A stretch of 64,000 nt of DNA from Chamaea fasciata (taxonomy: Eukaryota; Chordata; Aves; Passeriformes; Sylviidae). Shown here one piece after another: positions 1-11,185 of this stretch. The position numbers and the translations under genes were made by a program. Every line of letters begins with the position of its first letter. The stretch's first letter is position 1. Below the pieces are notes generated by a model that was not told the DNA's origin, ran no database searches, and saw nothing but the letters and a program-made list of their open reading frames with translations. The stretch covers positions 116,154,051-116,218,050 of the forward strand of contig JARCOQ010000002.1 in the NCBI GenBank assembly GCA_029207755.1, read 5' to 3'.

Positions 1-849
1 GAGCGTGCTGGAGGAAAAGAGAGCTGCAAGGAGTCTTGGTCCTGGAAGAAAGGCTGTGGAGAGGGGTGTCTCACCAGAAGTCTTTTCCCTTACCGTGTCC
101 GACCCTGCTGTCTGCCCGCACAAAAGGCTAAGGAGTCCTCCAGCAGGTTCCTCCTCCAGTTCCTGCTTCAGATCCAAAGGATTTCTGATCTCCTGAAGCC
201 AAGGAGAAGAGAGTGGGAGAGGCAGCCCGAGCTGCAGCTGCCCTGGCCCCGTTGATCCTCCACCCTGACCGGAGGACCCCCAGCAGCATCCCCTCAGTGC
301 CACCCACCCTTCAAGTCGTCCCCACACCCTCAGCACCGTGGATCCTCCTCCTCTCCTCTCCATCCTCCTTTGTTAACGACACAAACAGCTCCTCCCAGCC
401 GCCGCTCTGACCCTGGAAATCCTGGAAAGAGGATTCAGCTCTAAAGAAAAAAACCCCAGCTACAGTGTGTCACAAATCTGAGATCCTCACTCGCATCCCA
501 TGCAGGATGCAACTTTATATCTCCTGCCAAGGGAAGGATCTAAGAGACAGAGACAAAAACTAGGCTAGAAAAAACTACCTCTGTTTTGTCACTCCTTGTT
601 CTTGTCTTTTTGAACTTTTCCATTTGTTTCCTGTGATCTGCTGTATTTTGGAAACATTGAAGCAAAAGTGGGCGACATCAGGGAGAAAACCAACAGCTGG
701 GCGCAAGGCTCCAGAAGCGATGTGGAGCTCCCGGAGGACTCACACGCTTCAGACGGGCACAAAAGCACCTCTCCTTTGCCAGGCTGCACGGCAGCACCAA
801 GGAGTCAGGTCTGAGCTCCTCCTGATTTCACAGCCTTGCCGTGCGTCGT
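1..849. other. no recognised gene
   Basis: Short ORFs occur on both strands but none matches a family I recognise, and no repeat stands out. In human the gene on this side of DNAJC28 is GART, transcribed in the same direction as DNAJC28. This stretch could be flank or 3'UTR of that gene, but I cannot see GART coding sequence. Confidence 0.4.
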
Positions 850-1578
850 TTATCCAGATCCTGCTGCAAGCCCGGTGAGTGAGAAGACACAGACCAAGTG
901 TGGTTCTGGATGATCTGTTTTCTCCCCGATTCTCCCACTCCTGACACAGCTTTGCAGTGCCAAGCTGCTCGTGGGAGCACACCTGACGTCCCCCAGGCCT
1001 CTCCTCTGGGCAGGAGCCCCGCAGGGCAGCTCCACCTTGAACAATTTCTTTTCCCATGGCTGGAGTCTCCTTTGGTGTGAAAAAGAAATAAAGGACAATT
1101 GGGCATCTCCTTCTCCTTGCCCATCTTCTCCATAATTTCTGTTGTCCTCTAATGCAGATGGATCCAGGGAGCTGCTTCCTCCCGAGGCAGCATTTCCCTG
1201 GACACTGTTTGCCTCCCTTTGGGACAGTTCACTGGAACTGTCCTGTGCCCCTTGACAGAGCCCTGCGTCCTCATCTGCTTCCCACTGGGAGAGCCCTTTG
1301 TCCCACAGGGACATGTCTTGGACCATTACATTGTCTTTCCCCAAAGACAGACCTTTGTCACATTTGCCGCCTTCTTGGGCAAGGTTATTGTTGCTGCTGT
1401 TATCCTGTTGGGACAGCTCTTTGTCACTGTCACTCTCCCCTGGGGACAGCTCTTTCTTGTGGTAGTCTTGGCTCTGGGATGCCTCCTGGTCACTCTGCTT
1501 TTCCCCTGGGAACAGCTCACTGTCATGTGCCCAGGGCACACCTGTTGCTTGTTCTTCCCACTGGGACATTGAAGACAC
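850..1578 (-). other. orphan ORF with degenerate about 11-residue repeat; coding status unknown
   Basis: The longest non-array minus-strand ORF at the left edge, about 242 codons, opens at a GTG; the first in-frame ATG is three codons in. Its first 150 residues are rich in S, Q, D, E and G and carry a degenerate unit of about 11 residues ending in (E/K/G)LS. At DNA level this is an old minisatellite of about 33-36 bp containing GGGACAGCTCTTTGTC-like cores. A stop lies just upstream in frame, so a real exon would need a splice acceptor near 1579. The + strand is also open over 1219-1572 and 1152-1658, so open frame alone proves little. I do not recognise the protein. Confidence 0.25.
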
Positions 1579-1989
1579 CTCCAGCAGTGTTCAGGAACAG
1601 GGATAACCCAAGGACAGCACAGGAACAACGACCACTTTGTGCCCTCCTGATTTCGTGAAACATTTTCCTCTTTGAAAGAAGAACAGGGGCAGCTCTATGT
1701 GCAGACCAGCCTGATCTCTGTCAGCCCCCGGGCTCACACACAGGAAGGAACCCCGTGACCTGTTGAGCTGCAATGGGATGAGCAAGTTTCATTTTGGATG
1801 AGGAAATGCTGGATATCAACCCTCTCTTTGCAGCAGTTTGTTCAGATTGGCAGAGGCGAGATATGTCCTCACCGCTCTCACGGCAAGTACTTTGATAACA
1901 GAGTGCAGCATTAAACGGGAGAGGTTTGTCTTTTCTCCCACTCCCTGCCGCCTGGATCCAGAGCTTCCCAGCTCACCTGAGCCGTGATG

Positions 1990-3200
1990 GCCGTGCACAG
2001 CCCCGCCATGGCTCCTCTCCTCACAGCCCCGCCACGGCTCCTGCCCTCACAGCCCCGCCACGGCTCCTCTCCTCACAGCCCCGCCATGGCTCCTGCCCTC
2101 ACAGCCCCGCCATGGCTCCTCTCCTCACAGCCCCGCCATGGCTCCTCTCCTCACAGCCCCGCCATGGCTCCTGCCCTCACAGCCCCGCCATGGCTCCTGC
2201 CCTCACAGCCCCGCCATGGCTCCTGTCCTCACAGCCCCGCCATGGCACCTGCCCTCACAGCCCCGCCACGGCTCCTCTCCTCACAGCCCCGCCACGGCTC
2301 CTGCCCTCACAGCCCCGCCATGGCTCCTCTCCTCACAGCCCCGCCATGGCTCCTCTCCTCACAGCCCCGCCACGGCTCCTGCCCTCACAGCCCCGCCACG
2401 GCTCCTCTCCTCACAGCCCCGCCATGGCTCCTGCCCTCACAGCCCCGCCATGGCTCCTCTCCTCACAGCCCCGCCATGGCTCCTCTCCTCACAGCCCCGC
2501 CATGGCACCTGCCCTCACAGCCCCGCCATGGCACCTGCCCTCACAGCCCCGCCATGGCTCCTGTCCTCACAGCCCCGCCATGGCTCCTGTCCTCACAGCC
2601 CCGCCATGGCTCCTGTCCTCACAGCCCCGCCATGGCTCCTGTCCTCACAGCCCCGCCATGGCTCCTCTCCTCACAGCCCCGCCATGGCTCCTCTCCTCAC
2701 AGCCCCGCCATGGCACCTGCCCTCACAGCCCCGCCATGGCACCTGCCCTCACAGCCCCGCCATGGCTCCTGTCCTCACAGCCCCGCCATGGCTCCTGTCC
2801 TCACAGCCCCGCCATGGCTCCTGTCCTCACAGCCCCGCCATGGCTCCTGTCCTCACAGCCCCGCCATGGCTCCTGTCCTCACAGCCCCGCCATGGCTCCT
2901 GTCCTCACAGCCCCGCCATGGCTCCTGTCCTCACAGCCCCGCCATGGCTCCTCTCCTCACAGCCCCGCCATGGCTCCTCTCCTCACAGCCCCGCCATGGC
3001 ACCTGCCCTCACAGCCCCGCCATGGCTCCTGTCCTCACAGCCCCGCCATGGCTCCTGCCCTCACAGCCCCGCCACGGCTCCTCTCCTCACAGCCCCGCCA
3101 TGGCTCCTCTCCTCACAGCCCCGCCATGGCACCTGCCCTCACAGCCCCGCCATGGCTCCTCTCCTCACAGCCCCGCCATGGCACCTGCCCTCACAGCCTC
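1990..3200. repeat. 26-bp minisatellite, about 46 copies
   Basis: Tandem array of a 26-bp unit built on CACAGCCCCGCCATGGCTCC, with CATGG/CACGG and CTCT/CTGC/CTGT variants. The unit has no stop in any + frame and its length is not a multiple of 3. Long ORFs of 485-569 codons in all three frames therefore repeat the same 26-residue peptide. It lies directly upstream of the decamer array and CpG island of DNAJC28. The ORFs are treated as a by-product of the repeat, not as genes. Confidence 0.95.
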
Positions 3201-3250
3201 TTCCCGCCCCTCACGGCTGCGGTGGCGCTCGGGCGCCCCTCGGCGGAGGG

Positions 3251-3390
3251 CGGGGACAAGCGGGGACAAACGAGGACAAGCGGGGAGAAGTCGGGACAAG
3301 CGGGGACAAACGAGGACAAGCGGGGACAAGCGGGGACAAATGGGGACAAGCGGGGACAAGCGGGGACAAGCGGGGACAAGCGAGGACAGG
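3251..3390. repeat. 10-bp tandem repeat, 14 near-exact copies
   Basis: Fourteen consecutive decamers of CGGGGACAAG or one- or two-base variants (CGGGGACAAA, CGAGGACAAG, TCGGGACAAG, CGAGGACAGG) in perfect 10-bp register. The G-runs recur about once per helical turn on the + strand and could support G-quadruplexes. It lies inside the DNAJC28 CpG island. Confidence 0.95.
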
Positions 3391-3589
3391 CGGGACGCTC
3401 TCCCACTCTCCTCCCTTGTTTCCCCACCTCTTCCCCCCGTCCCTCTCTCCCCGCCCCACTTCCCTACCCCTCTCACTCCTCGTTCCCCCGACCCTCCCGT
3501 CTTGCCCCCTTTCCTGCCCCGCTCCCCTCTCCGTCCATCCCCGTTCCTTCCCCTCTGTCCCTCCCTCCCTCCCTCCGTCCTTGAGCGCG

Positions 3590-3689
3590 GGGTGACAGCC
3601 GCGGCCCGTCCCCTCCTCTTCCTGCGGTGCCTCCTCTTCCTGCCGGGGCCGTTACCGAGCCGTTCCCGCGGGCCGGGCGCCGGTACCAG
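3590..3689 (+). other. DNAJC28: probable non-coding exon 1 of DNAJC28
   Basis: The GC-rich segment ends in CAG followed by GTGAGG at 3690, a near-consensus donor. The matching acceptor (TTTTGTCCGTAG, ending 5381) is 50 nt before the DNAJC28 ATG. The 5' boundary is a guess; no transcript evidence is available. Confidence 0.5.
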
Positions 3690-5381
3690 GTGAGGCGGGG
3701 GCGTGCGGGGCCCTGCGGAGCAGGGAGGGCGGCGGCGGGGCCGGCTCCTGGGGGGCCCAATCCGTCCCCCCTTCCCAAATCCCAGCGGGGATGGCTCAGT
3801 TCACACTGCCAGGGAGTAACCCCTCCCCGCGCTTTACCCAGCCGGGCCCCTGGCGGGGATGAGGGTTCTACGTACCGTTCTTTAAGAGCAACTTTATTGC
3901 AGTCGGGGCCACCGAGTTATGAGAAAGTCACTTTCGGAGCAATAATTGTATTTAACAAGTGCATCTATTGGTCATTGGGTTACAGGAGTAGTGACACGGG
4001 GTTTTATGGCCGTGTGAAAATCAGTTGTTACCTTTGTCCGCCACCCAGACGGAGTGAAGTCACTGGATCATAAATACAAGGTGTTAATGAGCTCTATTAT
4101 AATAAACTGATGACTTAATACTTTACATGGATCAAAGCCAGCTGAAAACATTGAGGATTGGTCCAGTCCCAAGCAGTTGTCCTTTTCTTTCTCTGGGTCA
4201 GGGCACAAGGGCAGTTTGGTTTGTGCAGAAGACATAAATGCTGCTTACTCTTTAATCAACCTTGAGGAGTCGATTTGACTTAGTGTTTTGTTTGAAAACG
4301 GAGTGAGCAAAGGAGATGTTGCCCTCTCTGCGTCTTTAGCTCCACCGATCCAGCATTTCCCCAAGGATTTCCATGAATAAAGAGGAGTTGGCTGATGTGT
4401 AACCGGTGTGTTCAGTTAGCGTTGTGTTCTTCCACTTTGATTTTACGTAAGGACTGACTTTGCTACCTGGGCTGAGGTATTGCCCTGGCCGTGTCCCCAG
4501 CTAACCCAGATTCACTGGAACTGGTGACACGTAACCCAGATTCGCTGGAATTGCTGACAGAGGGGCGTACTGACTGCTATCGATCTGTTCTGAGTTCCAG
4601 ATGTACTCCTCTGCCTGGTACCAGTGAAGAAGTTTGTCCGCTGCTGGGATCGAAAGGCTGAACGAAGGGGATCTACAACCTGAGTGCTGATCCAGATGTT
4701 GCTGTGAGATGCCAAAGACGTGCTGTGATGGCCTCCTTTGCCAACGTACCAGGTCGTGGATCTCGAGGCATTGATCCAAGGGGGTAGGAAATTGAGCTGT
4801 TGCTGAATGGAGGTGCAGAGGAGAAGGGAGGGATTTGTTTCGGCAATTATTGCTCAACGTTAAGCTTATTTCCAGCTTACACTGGCATGATTTTGCTGAA
4901 AGGCAGTAAAGGTAATGAAAATGCTTCCCGGGAATTCTGCAGTACAAAACAAACCTGGTATGTTGGTATGTTGTCATACCAGGAAAAAAGTAAATTGTGA
5001 CTTTGTTTTCATTTACATTGCAATGCTACTACTTTAATTGTAATTAATTAGAAATGTAAATCAATGACTTTAAGCTTAAGGAGGGTAGGGCTGGATGGGA
5101 TCTTGGGCAGGAATTGTTCCCTGGCAGGGTGGGCAGGCCCTGGGACAGTGGGAGGTGTCCCTGCCATGGCAGGGCTGGCACTGGGTGGGATTTAATGTCC
5201 CTCCCAGCCCAAACCAGTCTGGAATTCTGTGATTTCAATATCAGTCTGTAAAAGAAAAAAATACTGATGAATTTTAGTAGGGATTTCTTTAATATATCAG
5301 GCTAAAGATAAAACTTGTGCCCTGGAAGTTCTTTAGAAAAGGGGATATTTAACACAATTTTTGCACAAATTTTGTCCGTAG
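3690..5381 (+). other. DNAJC28: probable 5'UTR intron of DNAJC28
   Basis: GTGAGG donor to CCGTAG acceptor. The intron holds a short near-duplicate around 4500-4560 (CTAACCCAGATTC / GTAACCCAGATTC) and a CR1 fragment near its end. I see no coding sequence in it; the 158-codon minus ORF at 4501-4977 resembles nothing known to me. Confidence 0.5.
5082..5236 (+). mobile_element. CR1 LINE 3'-end fragment
   Basis: Sense-oriented CR1 tail: GGGACAGTGGGAGGTGTCCC, then the CCATGGCAGGG and CACTGGGTGGGATTTAA motifs, the CCTCCCAGCCCAAACC segment and a degraded ATTCTGTGAT end. It is 5'-truncated, as usual for CR1. Confidence 0.85.
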
Positions 5382-5431
5382 GTTCCTTATAACGTAGCTG
5401 CATCTGAAGAAATTCCCAGTGGCTTTGAGAC

Positions 5432-6529
5432 ATGCTGGCCAACAACATGGGACATTGTTTCGTGGGACGGGGAGCCATGATTCCAAGGAAGCTGAAGCCG
5501 TTTCTCTGCAGGATGTTGTCGGGTTACAAACCCCAAAACAACGTCCAGGACTCTTACAAGATTCTGGATCTCGAGGAAGGGTGTTCCCTCGATGACGTCA
5601 GGAACTCCTATCACAACCTTGCCAAAAAGTACCACCCGGACAGCAGCTCCGGCGTGGCCGATTCCAAGGCCTTCATAAGGGTGGAGGAGGCCTACAGGGT
5701 TGTGCTCAGCGACCTGGCGGCCAAACAGAAATCCGACCCGGGCGAGGAGGAGGAAGACCAGTTCAAATCCAAGTCCCTGCAGCACAGGCACTACCTGAGC
5801 TTCGAGGGCGTGGGCATCGGCACGCCCAGCCAGCGGGAGAAGCAGTACATGCAGTTCCGCGTGGACCGCGCCACCGAGCAGGTGCTGGAGTACCGGCAGC
5901 AGAGGCTGGAGAGCCGCTACGCCGGCAGCGACCTCAGCAGGGCCAAGGACGTGCGCCAGAGCAAGAAGGTGAAGATCACTCAGGCGGTGGAACGGCTGGT
6001 GGAGGACCTCATCCAGGAGTCCATGGCCAAGGGAGACTTCGACAACCTCAGCGGCAAAGGGAAGCCCTTGCAGAAGTTCTCGCACAGTCCCCACATCGAC
6101 CCCATGACCCACAACCTGAACAGGATCCTCATCGACAACGGGTACCAGCCCGAGTGGATCCTGCTGCAGAAGGAGATCCGGGAGACCATCGAGCGCCTGA
6201 GGAAGAGCATCGTGGCCTCCAGGAGGAAGCTCGGGGAGCCCATGACGCTGCCGGAGCAGAAGCAGTGGGGGCGGATCTGCGAGCAGTTCGCGGAAGACAT
6301 CAGGAAGTTGAACAAGAGGGTCGACAACTTCAACCTGGTGGTGCCCATCCTGAGCAGGCAGATGGTGCATTTCAGCACGGACAAGGAGATCCGGCGAGCG
6401 CGAAAGACTTACGAGGCTGTCCTGGAAAAGGTTTCTGATTCAGACATGAAGGAGAACGAGGGCGAGGAGGGCAAATGGTTTGGGTGGAAGTCCTCTCTCT
6501 TGAAGTGGTTAAAACTTGCACCGAAGTAA
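5432..6529 (+). CDS. DNAJC28: DnaJ homolog subfamily C member 28, complete, one coding exon
   Basis: 365 residues; the human protein is slightly longer. The N-terminus is basic and partly amphipathic ([10 protein letters not shown]) and could be an organelle-targeting sequence. A J domain spans about 40-100, with the HSP70-stimulating HPD at 68-70 inside [10 protein letters not shown]. An acidic linker (EEEED) follows. The conserved DUF1992 region covers about 182-255, including [33 protein letters not shown] and the [20 protein letters not shown] stretch typical of this family. The C-terminus ends in a W-rich KWFGWK...LKWLK tail. The ATG is the first in frame, 50 nt after the likely acceptor. 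Known for the family: J proteins recruit HSP70; DNAJC28 itself is poorly studied. It neighbours TMEM50B as in mammals. Identification is very secure. Confidence 0.97.
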   Translation: MLANNMGHCFVGRGAMIPRKLKPFLCRMLSGYKPQNNVQDSYKILDLEEGCSLDDVRNSYHNLAKKYHPDSSSGVADSKAFIRVEEAYRVVLSDLAAKQKSDPGEEEEDQFKSKSLQHRHYLSFEGVGIGTPSQREKQYMQFRVDRATEQVLEYRQQRLESRYAGSDLSRAKDVRQSKKVKITQAVERLVEDLIQESMAKGDFDNLSGKGKPLQKFSHSPHIDPMTHNLNRILIDNGYQPEWILLQKEIRETIERLRKSIVASRRKLGEPMTLPEQKQWGRICEQFAEDIRKLNKRVDNFNLVVPILSRQMVHFSTDKEIRRARKTYEAVLEKVSDSDMKENEGEEGKWFGWKSSLLKWLKLAPK

Positions 6530-6705
6530 TTTCGTGCTAATTCCTCTTTGTCAAGGTTTTGAATGCACTTTACTAATGAAATGTAGCACTAGAGAAATTT
6601 CAGGGTCACTGAAAATGTGAAATCCGCACTGTCACCTTACTTGAAGGAAATTTGGTTGTGTGATGAGCATTTGCATGGCTAATAACTGAATTATTTTTAA
6701 ATATT

Positions 6706-6711
6706 ATTAAA
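6706..6711 (+). terminator. DNAJC28: possible DNAJC28 poly(A) signal ATTAAA
   Basis: ATTAAA variant about 180 nt after the stop codon. No canonical AATAAA is seen nearer. Inferred from position only. Confidence 0.4.
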
Positions 6712-7284
6712 TGAAATGTGCCAGTTCGGGTTGTGGTAGAGTTCATTTTTGTCATCATTAGTCTGGCGCTGTGTGTTGGATTTGGGCTGGAGGCAGTGCT
6801 GACCCTTCCAGGGTGTTTTTATTGCTGGGCAGGGCTTGCACAGCCCCTTTTGTGCCCTTCACACCTCCCCACTCCTGGGCAGCTGCTGCCTGGGTTAAAC
6901 CACAGCAGCAACAAATCGCTTCGTCTCTTGCAGGTCATTTTTCCTTCTGCTAAAATCCAAATTAATGCTTCGCTTCAGCACAGACAGTAATCGCTTTTAC
7001 AGTCTCTTATCACTTCAAAGGGGAAATGGAGGCATGGGAAAACACATTGAAGTGCAGGCAAACGTCCTGCTGTGCCCTGTTTGACCTTTGCATTCTTATT
7101 TCAATACTTACAGCTCATGAATTTTTGGCAGGTCCTCTGCATGTTTTTTAAAAGTACATTCACCTGTTAAAGGTTAAATTCAGTGGCTGTGAAGGGAGGG
7201 TTCTGGATGGCTTGTGCATGTGGCACAAGTCCATTTTTGCATCTTTAACACAGAAAGAGGTCTTGGAAATTTATTTATTGGTGA

Positions 7285-7605
7285 ACACCCCCTGCCACGG
7301 CAGGGACACCTCCCACTGTCCCCAGTGTCCAACCTGGCCTTGGGCACTGCCAGGATCCAGGGGCAGCCACAGCTGCTCTGGGAATTCCATCCTCACCCTG
7401 CCAGGGAACAATTCCTGATTCCCAAGGTCCCATCAAGTCCTACTTTGAAGCCATTCCCTGTGTCCTGCCCCTGCAGGCCTTGTCCCCAGTCCCTCTGCAG
7501 CTCTCCTGGAGCCCCTTCAGGCCCTGCCAGGGGCTCGGAGCTCTCCCTGGAGCTTCTCCTCTCCAGGGGAGCACCCCCAGCTCTCCCAGCTCAGCTCCAG
7601 CATCT
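7285..7605 (-). mobile_element. CR1 LINE 3'-end fragment
   Basis: Antisense CR1: CTGCCACGGCAGGGACACCT at the 3'UTR end, followed by the GAACAATTCC, GAAGCCATTCCCTGTGTCCT and GGAGCCCCTTCAGGCCCTG blocks that recur in other long copies of this window. Confidence 0.85.
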
Positions 7606-9299
7606 CTGTATGAATGTTTATTTCCATCATTTATTCTTGTTTTTAATGAAAAGTGTTAATTAAAGATACTTTTCTGAAGGTCCTTTGACGTAACCCTCTG
7701 GAAAACCCCACGTTTTGATTCTCACTGTGATCTGCAGGAATTGGATCAGAGTTGCTGTTCAGACAAACCCAGTGAGATTTCAAGAGCACAAGGGTAAATA
7801 GAAAGCAGGCTGCAGGAAATTTGAGCCACTTTGGCTCACAGAGAAGCATCAGCACTTTCAATACCAGAGGTGCCATAAAGGGTGAATCAGCAGACTGAGG
7901 GATTTTTATGTTCTTACTAAAACCACTTGGGTTTAAATGGGGCAGGTGCGACCTGACCGAGGCGCTTTAAATCAGCCTTGCACCGATGGCATCAAGAACC
8001 GCCAGGCACACAAATCCACTTCTGCAACCTTTACAGCGACGATGGAAAACATAATTCCCACTTTTGTTTCTCCCAAGTGTGTAGAGGAGTTCAGTGTTTC
8101 AGGGCTTGTCTACGATTTTGTTGCTCTGAGCTCACAAAACCCTTTTAGTCAATACTAAGGAATATCAGCTACTGCACACAGAAAACCCTCCTTCAGAAGG
8201 AATTTTTCTGGCTGACACTGGACTGTTGATTTGAATTTGATAAACGTTGTTTTATGACTGTGAAAAAAAGGGTGCAATCATTGCTGACCCCAGATCCAAA
8301 CCCGCGTTGTTTATTTCCAGAATTCCTATTTGTTGCCGTAATGACCGCACGCCTTGTGGCTCGAGAGGCTTAATGACATCTTAATATGAAGACAAAAGAT
8401 TGTATACATACATAATTTTATGTATTGCGAAGATGTTGAGGTATCAGTTTTTCTCAGGGTGAGGAGTCTTTCTTGCCCAACAGGAATGGCTTGAAACTGA
8501 GGTTTAAATGAGGTGTTGAGAAGAAATTCTTCCTTCTCTAGGCACTGTGGACGTCAAGTCCCGCTGAGGAGTTCTCTGTTTCCCAGCAGTAACATCACAG
8601 GATGAATGTGGAGATGCAAAGAAGGAGAAGGAATAAAGGAGAAGCAAGAGCAGGGCATCTTGAAAAGAAATGCCACAGTGATAAATCTTTTTTCTTCGTG
8701 GGAGAAGGTGCCGCTCTGAGGGAACAGGCTGTGTGGTGTCTCTGACTTTGATGGAACACAGCGTGGACATGTAAGTTCAGGCTAAAAAAGGAAGAGAGCA
8801 CTTCGAGTACAGTCTGATTCTTTCGATTCCACGCCTGTGAGATGTGCCCTCTAATCCTCAAAATGCTGACTTGGAATCCAGTTCTTTTCTTTGCCCAGGG
8901 CTTTTATGCAACATCTGTCTTTTGTCACTTTTTTGTTTCGCTGTTTTAGATGGGCTGTGTTCCACACTGAGTTTCTTGACGTGTTTATTATCCCCATATT
9001 GCTTCTCCAGTAGGTTCCCAGACCGTTCCCTGATTGATCCTCTAAATGAGAATTTTTCCAGCTTTATGAATTCCGTTTAGTTTCATGAAACCGGATACCG
9101 GGGTGAGGTTTCAGAGCATTTAGGGACGAAGTTTAGGGATGAAATTTAGGGGTGAAGTTTATCTCTTCCACCATGGGACCTGCCTGCATTGGCAATTGTG
9201 CTGTTGCCGTGAGGAGGGTCATTTGTGGCCGTGTGGGAGGCGGCTCCGGCTCTGAGGGGGCCGTGAGGGGGCGGCCATAGCGGGAAGGGCTCCGGCCGT

Positions 9300-9538
9300 G
9301 AGGGGAAGGGGGCGGGGCCTGCGAGGAAAGGCGGGAGCGCGTTGGCCCCGCCCCTTCCCACCCCGCCCCAAGCGGAAAGGGGCGGAGCGTGTTACGTGTA
9401 GCGCCGCATTGACCAATCACAGCGCTCCGCCCTCACCCGGCCCTCGGGTGACGCGCAGCTCTGGGTTGTGATTGGCCGGCAGGCGCGTCAGTCAGGGGGC
9501 TGTGTGCCCGCAGGCGGAAGCGGCTCGCCCAGGAGCGG
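9300..9538 (+). promoter_or_regulatory. TMEM50B: CpG-island promoter and probable non-coding exon 1 of TMEM50B
   Basis: GC boxes (GGGGGCGGGGCC near 9308, CCCCGCCCC near 9350, GGGGCGG near 9379), a CCAAT box at 9413-9417 and an inverted CCAAT (ATTGG) at 9471-9475, 54-58 bp apart, suit NF-Y/Sp1-driven housekeeping transcription. A donor GAGCGG|GTACGT at 9538/9539 probably ends the non-coding exon. There is no TATA box. The link to TMEM50B, 4.8 kb downstream on the same strand, is inferred. Confidence 0.6.
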
Positions 9539-10007
9539 GTACGTGCGGCCGCGCCGGGCCCGGCGGCACCGGCACCGGCACCGGCAGCGGGGGCTGGAGC
9601 GGGACGGGCACAGGGAGCGGGATGGGGAGCGGGAGCGGCACCGGGACGGACCCCCGGGAACACGGGCACGTCCCCGTGTGTCACGGCTTGTCCGGCCCTG
9701 AGGACGCGCCGCGGACAGTTGGGGTCTGGAGGTGAAGTTAAAGGGAAAATAATTTCGTGTTTTGTCTAAACAGAGATTTATTTGTTGGGGCCGCAGGAAT
9801 TGCTGGCGGGGCTTTGGCTGCAGCGTGGGCTCGTGGCTCGTCGTGCCCCGTCACGCCCCGGTGCCATCGCGGGCTTCAGGGAATTGCCGAGTGGAGATTT
9901 TTTGTTCCCTGCCTCCTCGAGTCTTCAAACTTTAATAGCGCTCTTAAAGCCCCCTGTGCGGGCAGTTCTGGGGCTGGGCAGCGCATTCCTGTGAGGGGAT
10001 AAACCAT

Positions 10008-10126
10008 GGGTTGGGTTGGAGGGAGCTCAGAGCCCACCCAGTGCCACCCCTGCCACGGCAGGGACACCTCCCGCTGTCCCCAGTGTCCAGCCTGGCCTCG
10101 GGCACTGCCAGGGATCCAGGGGCCTC
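10008..10126 (-). mobile_element. CR1 LINE 3'-end fragment
   Basis: Short antisense CR1 tail with GGGTTGGGTTGGAGGGA, CTGCCACGGCAGGGACACCT and GGGCACTGCCAGGGATCCAG. Confidence 0.85.
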
Positions 10127-11185
10127 ACAAGGAATTAAAATATAATTAGTGTCGCTTTTTAATAAGTTTGCCACACAGCCTCGTTTTTGTGTAAATTTCA
10201 GACTTCCTTTCTTTGCTCTTGCCTTTTTGTAATACTTAAAAATTAGACAGCAGAGGCCGATGCTGGGAAATGGGGAGAACGGGAAGTGAAACTGCAGGGA
10301 ATGGCTGAAAAAAGTGGGAGAATGGCGGTGGGTGGAACGGAAATGTTCACATAAGCTCCTGGTGGACTTTTCGTCCTCTGTGCACGTGGGGGATGCGTGG
10401 CCTAAAGGACATTCTGATGAGTTCCTTGTGGAAGGTGCATCTCCTCCAAGGAAAACCTGAATGTTCTTCGTGACTTTACGTTTCTTCCCTTCCCCCTTCT
10501 GTCTTTTCCTCTCTCCTTTGGAAACAGGCAGTTCTGTTCTTTGCCAGCCCCATGATATTCCACATTAAGGCGTTTTCCTTTCTGCAGGCTTTTTGTATTT
10601 CCTTGCGACTGCTTTCACTATTTTTCTTCGAGCGAAATCAGCTCATCTGGGGAGAGAAAAGCTGATTTTCAGGTGAAAATGCTGAGCTGCTGCTGTGCTT
10701 TCTGTGCGCACAGCACACCGGTGGGGTTTAGTCTCGGTGCTGGCATCTGCCAGGGGCGGTTTTTGCAGCTCCAGTTGGGCTCACTTTGCTCACAGTCTCC
10801 ACTTGGTTCCTGCAGGTGTGTTCTTGGAGTGAGGAATGTTCCTGCCTGCCCTTGGCAAAGGGGAGAAAGGGGAGGAGGCTGATGGTGGGCAGGGCGTTGA
10901 AGGACAGGGAATGCCAAAGGATTTCCTTGTTTCCTCCCTGGCAGCTCTGTGGGTGGAAGGGTTTAAACCAGACGGGGAGCTCTGCACCTTTATCCAGGTG
11001 GGAAATTCCAGCTGGAAGCATCTGCCTCCCCCAGGGGTGTGTGTGCAGGAGGTGCCTGGGCTGTCCCTGTGGGGACAAACTCCAGCCTGGCTCCTGTGCT
11101 GTCTGTGGGGCCTCAGCTTCACACTGGGGCTGGATTTTCTCAAATGCAGTTTGTTGTTTTCTTCCTTTTTTTCTGAGGGCGTTGA

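Larger units (their letters stand above)
3200..3790 (+). promoter_or_regulatory. DNAJC28: CpG-island promoter of DNAJC28
   Basis: G+C- and CpG-rich block holding the decamer array, a C-rich polypyrimidine tract (about 3400-3590, with TCCC runs) and a GC-rich segment that ends at a strong splice donor (CAG|GTGAGG at 3689/3690). It is 1.7 kb upstream of the DNAJC28 coding exon on the same strand. No TATA box is evident. The promoter role is inferred from position and composition. Confidence 0.6.
6530..9300. other. DNAJC28-TMEM50B intergenic region
   Basis: Starts with the DNAJC28 3'UTR. Apart from one CR1 fragment it holds no recognisable gene; short ORFs at 7643-8158 and 8504-9080 show no family signature. 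Confidence 0.6.

Noticed and set aside
1..1650. GART 3' coding exons expected from human gene order
   Set aside because: No + strand frame resembles the GART C-terminal domain; any GART sequence would be untranslated or outside the window.
1926..3693. Three overlapping ORFs of 485-569 codons, proline/serine-rich
   Set aside because: They are the stop-free 26-bp array read in three frames, with no unique domain and no start outside the repeat.
4501..4977. 158-codon minus ORF
   Set aside because: No recognisable motif, lies in the DNAJC28 5' intron, and no splice or start support.
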